A stretch of 64,000 nt of DNA from Tubulanus polymorphus (lineage: Eukaryota; Nemertea; Palaeonemertea; Tubulaniformes; Tubulanidae). How positions within the stretch are numbered: the stretch's first letter is position 1; each line of letters begins with the position of its first letter. Under the pieces are notes generated by a model, which saw only the letters and a program-made list of their open reading frames with translations, was not told the DNA's origin and did no database searches. The stretch covers positions 1,056,501 through 1,120,500 of the forward strand of contig NC_134032.1 in NCBI RefSeq assembly GCF_964204645.1, written 5' to 3'. The translations under genes were made by a program, and so were the position numbers. Shown here one piece after another: positions 1 through 29,989 of this stretch.

Positions 1-2244
1 GAAAAAGCACTGATACTTCTCCACACAGTTCATACGGTACACAAACTGAAAATGGATTTACTCAGAAAATTATGATTTGAAATGTAGAGGGAATCTAAGA
101 GCTGTACCTGGGTAAGCGGCCTTGCGTTGTGGATCCAAGACGTGTCTTGCAGTATGAGGTTGGTACGGTCTAATACGGTACAATACATTTCCCAGATTGT
201 CTAAACCACAAAATCTATATTTTTTTAATCAAAAATCGGTGGACCAAAAATTAACTCGTACAATCCAAATCGCATTACAAATTGCGTTTATCGTAAAAGC
301 TATCGATTGAATGCGAAACCTTTAGAAATCTGACCGACGCGTGTAAACGATTCCCTAACTCAATTAGGCGGTTATATTTCACTATTCAAAAGTTTAAAAT
401 AACGGCCGCCCGTCTGCATTGTAATGCTATCAAGAAACATCGAATAAAAGTTTATTAAATCAAATTGTTGCATCAATGAAAATAATGCGGATGCCTCCGG
501 TGGAAATAGTGGTCTGAATAGATTTCAACCGCTAACACCTCGCTGGCCCAAAAACAGCCCCGATCCTAGGTCGCTCGTAACCCTAACCCTACAGGAATCT
601 AACCTGTGACCCCCACAGTATGCCAGTCGACCAGACTGACCACTAAACCTAACCCTAGCTCGTAACCCTAACCCTAGCACGGCTCGAACCTGCGACCGCC
701 AGCATGCCAGCCTAGCACGCTAACCACTAGGCTACCGAACTTAGGTGATTGAATTCGTTTGTAAATATGACTTTCTTGTCAGCGTGGTGCGCAGTCAGGT
801 GCGGTCGACACGTTCACCAATGGTACCTTCCCATATTCTTTAATTGCAAGACTTTTTATCAGGAATATTATAGGAAATCGTACAAATTCAAGTGATCTAT
901 TATTAAGGGGTTTATTGCAGAATTTCTATATGAAATTCGAAGTTAAATATGAAGACTTTTGTGTATCCCTGAAGGGGCGTTGAATATAATGTGCACTTTC
1001 ATTGCGCCTGGAAGATAAGCCTTTTGCCAGACTACGAATGGATATATATCATTTTGACGTTAAAAGAGAATATTAATGGTGATGAGATTAGCTTACAATA
1101 TGGAGTTATGCATATTACTGATAGACCTACGTGTGGTGTAGTGTTAATCTGTATAGTGAAATATTATCGCGTAGGCGACGTCAGAATTCGCGATTCAACT
1201 AGACGTCATTTTTAACATCAAAATATCTAGCAGAATCAAAGCGCTTAACAATGATAGCAGAAAAACAAATTTCTAACGTTTATGGGGGGAAATTCCTATC
1301 TGCCGCTCTCTCAAACAACTTGCATGATGTTACCATTTTCATTCTGTAGGACTAGTAGGACCAGCGATTCCCACAGTACGTTAGTGACTTTAAATGGTTC
1401 CAACAACTAATGCGGTTTATCATTCTCAGTTGATAAGAATGAAGCGACGTATAAAGGAGTCCGTGGAGATCAACAAAAAACAACAACTTTCGGCTTTTTC
1501 CCGTTCCTATCGAAGCCCAGAATTGAAATGCGTTGCGTTGAAAATGACATCGATCATTATGAGACATGCCACGACCATGCAGCGTACGTGAATCGGTAGG
1601 CGCTGCAGGTTGACGAGAGATTAATAATATAGATTTATCACTCTGTAATCCGATACAGACTTTAAAATTCATGAATATTACAGGCATGGTTCTTAAATCA
1701 GTATTATATCACGTATTGTGAGATAGAGAATCAGGTAAGCACTGGGTTTATCTCTCCTGTTATAAGGGTAAGCGTTCGTTACATGTAAAATGAATCTAGT
1801 TTATACGACCATGTTACCACGAAGCCGATCTCATCAACCCAATTATGGATAATTTTTCCAATTCTCGTGGTCGGTCAGGCGTGCAGGAAAAACGGATCGG
1901 AAAAGCATGTGGAACAAGATGCTACGTTTCTAAGGAACAAACCAGCCGGAGACCATGCGGCATGACTCCATGTTCCCATTTCTAGCCAATAAACCAGTAG
2001 TGGAATGAACGCACCCTAGACTGTTGCAGCGCTAGATGAACCGCGGGTGTTTCTTCGCATGAAGCTATCTATTTGCGATGCGTCGTCTGCGGTTGTCTCG
2101 ACCCCACGAACAGTCCCTTCACTTAATAACCAGGCGATTGAATAATTGTAATCAATCTTCGGCTTTCGTCAACTACTTATTCAAACGACATTGTTTCAAC
2201 TATAAAATGTTGGCTAAAGTTTGTCGAATTTATATTGCAGAACG
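1..2244. other. Upstream region without a supported gene
   Basis: No open reading frame here has convincing coding character or splice structure. The stretch at 580-740 holds tRNA-like and telomere-like scraps, listed separately. An acceptor-like site ends at 2240, five bases before the start codon of the next gene, so part of this region probably contains a 5' noncoding exon and intron of that gene, whose first exon I cannot locate. The remainder is unique-looking AT-rich sequence. Confidence 0.5.
661..735 (-). mobile_element. tRNA-like SINE head relic with telomere-like scraps
   Basis: Read on the minus strand, the segment has an A-box-like TAGCCTAGTGGTTAGCGTG and a B-box-like GGTTCGAGCC with the spacing of a tRNA-derived pol III promoter. 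A related fragment lies at 600-650. Short CCCTAACCCTAA strings at 580-597, 648-655 and 662-676 adjoin both. No SINE body or 3' tail can be followed, so this is a relic. Confidence 0.4.
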
Positions 2245-3621
2245 ATGCTGTCGCTAAGAGAGGATACAACACTGAGGATCATAGCTTTAGTTCTACTAAC
2301 GTCGTTAAGCTGGGTCGAGGTGAAGGTCACCGGTATCGAACTGGTAAATTCTATTCGGACGTTTTTTTCTCTAAATGTGTGATTGAAACGCATTAGCATA
2401 AAGCAAACAATTCCGATTTAACGATTTCTTAAACCAAATTTGTAAAAAGATTCAATAATTTAGGGTGCTTAAAAGTAATCTGCAAATCTTCTATTTCTCT
2501 TTCCTTTAAGACTGATGGCGATGTTCAGCACTCGCTTACGGAGAGGGCTTTGACTGCAGACGTTCAGGGTTTATTGGATGAATCACTCGGGCAAGGTAAG
2601 ACGAAAACAAGTAGGCGCGTAGGCCGTTTATTCGAACTGTAGGGAGAATGGACATTTGTCGAATTAGACCTGCAGGGGTATGGGGCACAATCGGGATTGT
2701 ACGGAAAAAGAGTGGGAGGTAGATCAGTGATGGTATCGATCAAGTAAAGTGGCCTGAAGGGGAATAACAAACGATTTACGCGTTATGAGGCCCGCATAAG
2801 TAATTTAGATGCGTCAAGATATTTGTCGGACATTTAAGCCCAACGCACACGGCACCGAAAAAAACGTTTTTCCTCGTGAAAAAACGTTTTCGATGTTTTT
2901 TGTTATGCCGTGTGCGGGGGGGGGGGGGGGCAAAAACAAAAACGCCGAACTGAAAAACGTTTTTCACGAGCAAAAAACGTTTTCTGAAAAACTTGTTTTC
3001 TGTTTCGGCGAAACAAATGTTTCGTCGCGTGCGTCGGGCTTAAGGCGTAATGGGGAATTGGGGTAGTGGTTGTGGCTTTAAGAAGAAAACAAAAAACACA
3101 ATACCAGAAAAAAACTGATAAAGAAATATAACGAGCTGATTTCACTTCGTCATTCTATTGCAGAAGCGATACACGCCCGATTGAAGCGAACCTTGACGAC
3201 TGCTTTCAAAGGCAAACATTTCATGACTACCGCTGAATTCAACGGCCTGGGAACCAAACAGAGCAACTGGGACCGAGAAATGACCTCGCGACTGGCGTTC
3301 TATCGCCGAGACCCGAAAATCGTTTCCATAATCGTCGAGAACAACGACGCTCGTCTGCAAACCGACACCGCCAACGCCGGAAACAAGGTCACCGGCGGAC
3401 AGGGCTCCCTCTACCGGACGAAAAATCAATACCACGTCTATGATATATCGGTCAGCGTTTCCATCAGCGGCGGAAGTCGCGTAGCTAAAGTCACTGGTAT
3501 CGTCGATCGCGGTGACGTCACTTTAATACTAGGCTATACTAAAAAGGACATGGCTATAACTATGCATTACGATCATATCGACGGCTCTAAAGCCAACAAA
3601 GTCATCACTTTACATCGTTAG
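2245..3621 (+). CDS. Small secreted protein, family unknown (3 exons, 213 aa)
   Basis: Exons are 2245-2343, 2511-2595 and 3164-3621. Phases match across both introns (0, then 1), donors are GTAAAT and GTAAGA, and the last exon ends in TAG. The product is about 213 residues. Residues 1-30 look like a signal peptide, with the hydrophobic core IIALVLLTSLSWV after RxxTTLR, so export is likely. The mature part is a short linker, then a basic 150-residue region with alternating beta-like stretches (VYDISVSVSISGG, DVTLILGYTKK) and no cysteines in the last exon. I do not recognise the family. An acceptor-like TTGCAG at 2235-2240 suggests an upstream noncoding exon. A TIR element (2834-3043) sits in intron 2, and two Penelope-type repeat units follow the stop codon. 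The gene model is well supported; the function is unknown. Confidence 0.72.
2834..3043. mobile_element. Short inverted-repeat element (MITE-like) in intron 2
   Basis: The ends are imperfect inverted repeats: TTAAGCCCAACGCACACG on the left against GCGTGCGTCGGGCTTAA on the right. The interior is rich in AAAACGTTTT-type palindromes and has a run of about 14 G at 2917-2930. A shorter relative with the same right end and AAAACGTTTT core lies at 5005-5098 in an ADI1 intron. There is no coding capacity. Confidence 0.5.
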
Positions 3622-3639
3622 AATCAATCTACAAGCCAA

Positions 3640-3775
3640 TCTTCAGTATTCCTGCAGATGACTATTATAGTCGAAACGTTGAATAAACTACACTAGCTCA
3701 AGGAATACAGTATTCCTGAAGATGACTATTAGGATATAGTGGAAACGTTGAATAAACTACACTAGCTCAAGGAAA
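3640..3775 (+). repeat. Two tandem Penelope-like units with hammerhead-like cores
   Basis: Two units of about 64 bases begin just after the secreted-protein stop codon. Each has CTGnAGA, a short hairpin, then GAAACGTTGAATAAAC. In the second unit CTGAAGA (3716-3722) is followed by a helix ACTAT/ATAGT and GAAA, the arrangement of a hammerhead ribozyme core. The first unit has CTGCAGA, a change at a core position. Penelope-like retroelements are known to carry such motifs in their terminal repeats. Both units contain AATAAA and may supply the poly(A) signal. A weaker third copy lies near 3935-3985. Confidence 0.45.
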
Positions 3776-4119
3776 CATTTCAGACTCTTTTTATTCTCGG
3801 TGTGCAGGGATTTTACCATATCTTTTACAACACGGACTCAGAGTTTTATCTTTCAAATTAGGGTTCCTTCGAATGGCCGAATTATAAAAAGCCCTTTTTG
3901 GAAATCCGTCGTAATTCATGAAGTATTTATTCGAATAAACTACTGGCTCTAGGAAATATTTTCGGACTTTGTCTTTCAATATCATTGCGGGATTCTCGTT
4001 ATTTCGTGGACCGATTTCTCTCTTACTTGTGATATCCACGATTTTAGAAAAACAATTTTAGAAAAAAATACTCCACGCCAGGCCTTTCCGCTTCCTTATC
4101 AGATCTTAAGAGATCTAAA

Positions 4120-4330
4120 GAGATTTATAGGACGTGTAAATAATGATAAGGCAATTGGAATATTCCTAGACTTGTCGAAAGCCTTTTACTCACTTGACAT
4201 TTGATATTTGATTAAACAAACGTTACCGAATAATATTTTTTTTCGAACTTATCATTCGCGGCATTGCATAATTGGTTCAAGAGTTATTTTAAAAGACGGG
4301 AAGTGTAATAAGTTTCCAGAGTTCAAATAT
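4120..4330 (+). pseudogene. Non-LTR retrotransposon reverse transcriptase relic
   Basis: Conceptual translation shows FLDLSKAF around 4165-4190, the conserved LDLSKAFD box of LINE reverse transcriptases, and downstream in another frame NWFKSYFKRREV (about 4270-4308), which follows it in these enzymes. The stretch has an in-frame stop and at least one frameshift and is only about 210 bases, so it is dead. It ends within about 30 bases of the ADI1 start codon. The clade cannot be settled from so little. Confidence 0.6.
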
Positions 4331-4355
4331 TCACCTTATAACATCGCACATCAAC

Positions 4356-5363
4356 ATGAGGGCTTGGTATATGGACTCAACCGATGTGGATCCCAGGGAA
4401 CCGCATATGACGAACCCTCCTGAATTCGTCGAGTTGGAACGCTTGAAGGAACTCGGACTTTTATATTGTAAAGTAAGCGTCCAGTTTGTACGCTGTATGC
4501 TTAAAAATGTCATGCTAATAATCGGCTTGAAATTGGCTAAATTTATTTTTATTAATCAAAAATGATTTTATGTTGACAAATCAACTTGAAATCGGCAAAC
4601 TTATCTCGAGGTGATAGCTTAGGTGTAACTGACCCGATCTTTAAAATATTTCGATCAAGTCAGACACCTTTTGTGTGTATCAATTTCACGATCGGATATT
4701 TTTCACAAACCCATCGTAAAGCTAAAACGAAGAGATAACCAATCATCAATTGTAAACGTCTTATGAATAAAGAAAATTTCCTTTTTTATCAGTTTAAACT
4801 CGGCTCGGTTTGCATTTTTTTTTTCATAACCTTCTCTTTCATAACTTTTTTTATGTAGTTGGACGGAGACAACTTCGAACCAGAGTTGAATGAAATTCGG
4901 GCTGATCGCGGCTACAGCTACGAAGACGAATTCGAAACTAGTCCCGAAAAAGATCCGAATTATGAAGAAAAGGTATTCGAACAAAGAAATTATACTCGTG
5001 ATGGCGTTTGTGGGCAGCACTTTTTATTCAAAACGTTTTCTGACTTTCTGTTTTGCGATGAAATAAAACGTTTTGCCGAATGCGTGCTGGGCTTAATGTC
5101 GTGTTACCGATAAAACGTAATTAGAAACGATTCAATCAATTCGGATCAAGTTTATTTTTAGAATAATTTTTATTTTTTTCCAGTTGAAATCATTTTTTAT
5201 CGAACACTTGCATTCGGCTGAAGAGATTCGTTACATCGTCGATGGAAGCGGATATTCCGACGTGCGTGACCGCGACGACCGCTGGATTCGCATGGAGATT
5301 ACCCGCGGCGATATGCTGATTCTACCGCCTGGAATCTATCACAGATTCACCCTTGACTTAAAG
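4356..5363 (+). CDS. ADI1: Acireductone dioxygenase (ARD), last exon not found
   Basis: This enzyme oxidises acireductone to the keto-acid precursor of methionine plus formate in the methionine salvage pathway, in cytosol and nucleus. Exons are 4356-4472, 4859-4972 and 5184-5363, all phase 0, donors GTAAGC, GTATTC and GTAAAC. They encode 137 residues. The start MRAWYMDS and the body ([36 protein letters not shown]) follow animal ADI1 throughout. The cupin metal ligands are visible: the two His and Glu in EHLHSAEE and the His in IYHRF. The family is usually about 180 residues. The final segment, which in other animals contains FVGEPVW and NRPAD, was not found between 5364 and 8488. The gene is therefore truncated, has a diverged or distant last exon, or is misassembled here. 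Confidence 0.9.
5005..5098. mobile_element. Fragment related to the 2834-3043 element
   Basis: Inside ADI1 intron 2. It shares the AAAACGTTTT core and the right end GTGCTGGGCTTAA with the element in the upstream gene. The left end is poorly kept. No coding potential. Confidence 0.35.
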
Positions 5364-5750
5364 GTAAACATCGTAGCTAGTTCATGATTTTGTTAACGTT
5401 GAATTAGAAATCTGAGTTTTCACATTTTTTTTCTTTATACATGTATTGAAGTATATATGTAGTTTATTGACAAACTAGAGGAATGGCTACTTGTGAAGTC
5501 CAGGTCTAAAAACCTCTGGGTATATAGAATTAAGCTCAAGTAACTACGTAAGAAAACATCATAGGAACAGCGCGGTAGAAAACACGACGTGATCGCTGAT
5601 TGCCGATTCGTAATTTGTCTCATTATCTTAAGCGCACTTGGGGGTCATGTGATGCAATGCTCATCGCTGATTGGCTGCGACGTTAAGGTCGGTCGTAGAA
5701 AATAGAACGGCTTACGTTCAGTCAACGATCAACCCAGCCTAATCCGGTCT

Positions 5751-6402
5751 AAATTTGGCCCGTTCCAATTTCGATATTTTCCACATTTCGAAATAAAACA
5801 ACCAGGGATTCGTATAAATATCATTTAGATGATAATTTCGGGTTAAAATACCACTAGCAACTAGCTGGGTCCGTTCCAAATTTGGCCCGTTCCAATTTCA
5901 ATATTTTCCACATTTCGAAATTAAACAACCAGGGATTCGTGTAAATATCATTTAGATGATAATTTCGGGGTAAAATACCACTAGCAACTAGCTGGGTCCG
6001 TTCCAAATTTGGCCCGTTCCAATTTCAATATTTTCCACATTTCGAAATTAAACAACCAGGGATTCGTGTAAATATCATTTAGATGATAATTTCGGGGTAA
6101 AATACCACTAGCAACTAGCTGGGTCCGTTCCAAATTTGGCCCGTTCCAATTTCGATATTTTCCACATTTCGCAATAAAACAACCAGGGATTCGTATAAAT
6201 ATCATTTAGATGATAATTTCGGGGTAAAATACCACTAGCAACTAGCTGGGTCCGTTCCAAATTTGGCCCGTTCCAATTTCGATATTTTCCACATTTCGAA
6301 ATAAAACAACCAGGGATTCGTATAAATATCATTTAGATGATAATTTCGAGTTAAAATACCACTAGCAACTAGCTGGGTCCGTTCCAAATTTGGCCCGTTC
6401 CA
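5751..6402. repeat. 127-bp tandem repeat, about 5 copies
   Basis: The unit begins at AAATTTGGCCCGTTCC and recurs at 5751, 5878, 6005 and onward with only a few substitutions per copy. It ends in a partial unit at about 6402. The minus-strand reading frames through it are open only because the unit repeats; they are not genes. The units are contiguous, with no unique spacers, so this is a satellite-like array and not a CRISPR. Confidence 0.9.
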
Positions 6403-6624
6403 GATCCATCTGTACCGGTCTAACTAGTGGTTGTAGTCGACTATATCATAAGTTAATGAATAATTAACAATCGATTTAATTATACTCTTAAATAGAATTA
6501 CATAAAGGCGCGGAGATTCTTCATCGGAGTGCCAGTTTGGACCTGTGTTTACCGCCCGGCCGACGACCACCCGTCTAGAAAACAGTACCTGGACAGAATT
6601 GCTTCATAGTAACGGTCGCCTGTT

Positions 6625-6846
6625 AGGCTAAAAAAAATTGATACCTTGTTTCTCCGCTCTGCTGAGCTTAAATGTTGACCCGGCCGGCCGCCTATGTACC
6701 CTATACATTACTTTTTTTAAAATCGTGATCAATTTTACCATAACAGACCCGGCCGCTATAGAAATGAACTGTTTATAAATTTTATCATATTTTACAAAAA
6801 TGACCCGGCCGCTGCGGAGAAACAAGGTATCATTTTTGTTTAGCCT
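6625..6846 (+). mobile_element. GGCTAAA-ended MITE, copy 1
   Basis: A 222-bp non-coding element with inverted termini AGGCTAAAAAAAATTGATAC on the left and GTATCATTTTTGTTTAGCCT on the right, each extending into CTTGTTTCTCCGC or its complement. The interior carries the motif GACCCGGCCG three times in an otherwise AT-rich sequence. Five more good copies lie at 37250, 55130, 57827, 60702 and 61801. Flanking TA or TTA/TAA would suit a Tc1/mariner-type origin, but target duplication is unclear. Confidence 0.8.
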
Positions 6847-7099
6847 TAAAATCGGAAGAACATGTAAGTATTTTGTATTGAGCTTTTGATAAAACGCTTA
6901 CAGCTTTGCTTGCGCCAGGCCTTATATATTCTAATTCAGCAAATTCATACAATTTCGCATTTCGCTATGAGAATTTCAGGTCGGTCCAGTGTTGGATTGC
7001 ATCATATGGTCACCGGAGACTTATTCTAAATGGTATGCACGATATTGATATTTCTACGATATTTGCAACGACGATATTTAGGGGCCTACGTGGACTGTG

Positions 7100-7340
7100 A
7101 AATAATGATATCTTGTTTCTCTTTTCGGCTGAGCTTAAAGGTTTACTATTGTCAAAATACTGATAAGGCTTAAAAATGATGTCCTGTTTCTCCGCTCTGC
7201 TGCGCTTAAAAGTTGACCCAGCCGCCTATCTACCCTGTACATTTCTTTTTTTTCAAATCGTGATCAAGTTAACAATAACGGAACCGGCCGCTATAGAAAT
7301 GAACTGATTACACATTTCATCGCAATTTACAAAATTGGTT
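7100..7340 (+). mobile_element. Decayed GGCTAAA-ended MITE
   Basis: Shares CTTGTTTCTCCGCTCTGCTG, the CCTATCTACCCTGTACAT stretch and CCGGCCGCTATAGAAATGAA with copy 1, but both ends are damaged and there is an extra partial left end at 7105-7140. Confidence 0.6.
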
Positions 7341-7623
7341 TTCAATTAAAACCAAAATTTAAAATCAAAGCTTTCATATAATTGCTATATTCCGGTATGA
7401 AGTTCTTCAAATTATAGAGTCTTACTTCAGCATTTGAGGGTGGGTTATAGGTGTGACAGGGGTAGATCTATAACATTAGTTTCCAATCTATGCTTCAATA
7501 CCTCCAAGTTCGTTACAATGAGTTCCTACCGCTGTAAATTATTGAAAATGTTTTCGAAAAAATATGTCTTTTAAAATTCGTGTTTGTTTGTTTTAGGTTT
7601 CCGCGAAGTGCGGCCTCAACTTA

Positions 7624-7652
7624 TAGATAGATAGATAGATAGATAGATAGAT
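7624..7652. repeat. (TAGA)n microsatellite
   Basis: About seven uninterrupted TAGA units, followed by unique sequence. Confidence 0.9.
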
Positions 7653-8488
7653 TTATTGCTCACAAAATTTACAAATTTGCGAAGAGCAAAAGCCAGTTAC
7701 AAGATACATTATACAAATTACAGACAATGAAAATTGACAGTACATACAATTCTACCACCACCCGCCGTGACCTGAGCGGAGAACATGATTTGATAATTAA
7801 TGATACAACGATATCATCCATATTTATAAAAAGTATCTACTATTATTGTTATCAAATCAATATTCTATATCTTATAAATATGAATGTATATCCATGAATG
7901 TTTATTCATGTATCGCAGATGAAGATATCCGTAGAAATGCGCACATGTATCAATCTTTTAGTTAGCTTTGGTCCAGAAAGCTACTTATCTTTCTCTGCCT
8001 CTTCATATATTGTGCTTGTTGAATAAATTGTAAATTCTATTGCGGTTGATTTGTTTATTTTCCTCTCTCTCTCTTCATCTCTGTTTATACATGTGTATAA
8101 TCTGTCGTATGATTCCCGTGTAATAAAGTTCAATTTGAACAAGCAAAACATTGTTGTTCGTTTGAGAAAAATTAAAGCTTTTGGTCATGACTTTGGTCAA
8201 AATCCTCATTCCATTTTCAGCCTTAGCCTTATCTGATCGAATATCAGAGATAAAGGTTTTATTTTCGCCGAATTTTAAGTAATACATTCCCGCATGCTGA
8301 TAAACAACCTTATCACACTGCTATACGAAACCAAGTCGAGTGAAGGCCTATCATACGTCCATTTGTGTCCGAGTCTCAGTCCACTGCTTTCGTTCGCTAT
8401 TTACGGTTCCCCGTGTTCGAACCTGTTCGTCGACGAGATCCTTGGGTCGAGATTTTGGTTTCAGTGTCTATTATTCCAAACTGAAACA

Positions 8489-29089
<20,601 letters not shown>

Positions 29090-29989
29090 AAGTCAAGTTC
29101 CCGAAAAAGTTAAAAAGACAAATTTCAGAAATGTCGAAAAGTCCTCACACTCGGATATTTTTTCGTGGGGTTACATTTTCGATGAAAAAAATGTCCACAT
29201 TCAGATCCATTTTGAGTGTGCTTTCATTCAGAGGTGACCTTTATTTGCAGGTGTTAAACTTTTGCGTTGTCTGACATGGAGAGTTTGTCTGCGCGAGTCT
29301 GTAAATCGTGGAATTGAATTCAAAAATAAAGTATCGTTGGAAACACCTTTTAGAAAAAAATAAAACTGAATTACTGACGGAAAAGTCTGATGTCGTCTCA
29401 CTGAAATGATGTATGTTGAATTGCAATAAAGATATTGCAGAAAAAAATAGTGTGTTTCAATATTGTTGAAAATTGCTTATCACAAATATTTTTAAAAGGT
29501 CGATTAAGTAGATACAACTCAATATTATGAATACTGTACTACTGTATTTTACTCATTTATTGCAGACGATCATTTACTGATATGCCTTCTCATGGGTTGT
29601 TAAATTGATGAGTGAAATATTTCAAACTGGTAAAAAAGAACTGGTTCATTCGAACTTTCTGTCTTCAAAACATGCCGAATTTATTAACCTTTGTCTCGTT
29701 TATTCTTGTTTTCCGTTTAAAACACCTCATAGTTTGAAAGTGTTCGAATGTAGTTATCCGGGAACCCAAACTTTTAGGTACCTGGTACGTGGCTTAATTT
29801 TTCGAAGGGTCCTAAACGTACGTTTATTGATTTCATCCGAGTCGGCTTTTAAAGAGCTTACCGATGAAAAGTAATTCACCAAGGTGTCCATGATTCCAAG
29901 CATCCTAACAATGCCGTGGTTAACCGTTTCACTATGCTATCTACAAATCTTAGAATATACCACTAAGGGCCAGTGTTTTTATATGTTAA
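29090..29989. other. PRPF6 3' UTR and convergent intergenic gap
   Basis: The first part is probably the PRPF6 3' untranslated region, with AATAAA at 29325-29330 and again at 29425-29430. The next gene is on the opposite strand and ends at 29990, so the two genes converge. I see nothing else from about 29460 to 29989. Confidence 0.6.

Larger units (their letters stand above)
5364..8488. other. ADI1-PRPF6 interval, repeats only
   Basis: I looked here for the missing ADI1 C-terminal exon and did not see it in any frame. The interval holds a 127-bp tandem array (5751-6402), one GGCTAAA-ended element and a decayed relative (6625-6846, about 7100-7340), and a TAGA microsatellite. The rest, including 7660-8488, is AT-rich with no coding signal I trust. 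The PRPF6 promoter should lie in the last few hundred bases, but no core element stands out. Confidence 0.5.

Noticed and set aside
2809-3145. Overlapping small open frames on both strands
   Set aside because: They cover the TIR element and its poly-G run in intron 2 of the secreted-protein gene.
5751-6402. Regular repeats that might suggest a CRISPR array
   Set aside because: The 127-bp units are contiguous with no unique spacers, and the setting is an animal gene region.
8294-8488. Upstream in-frame extension of PRPF6 exon 1
   Set aside because: The frame is open, but the peptide does not match PRPF6 N-termini, which align from near the ATG at 8489.
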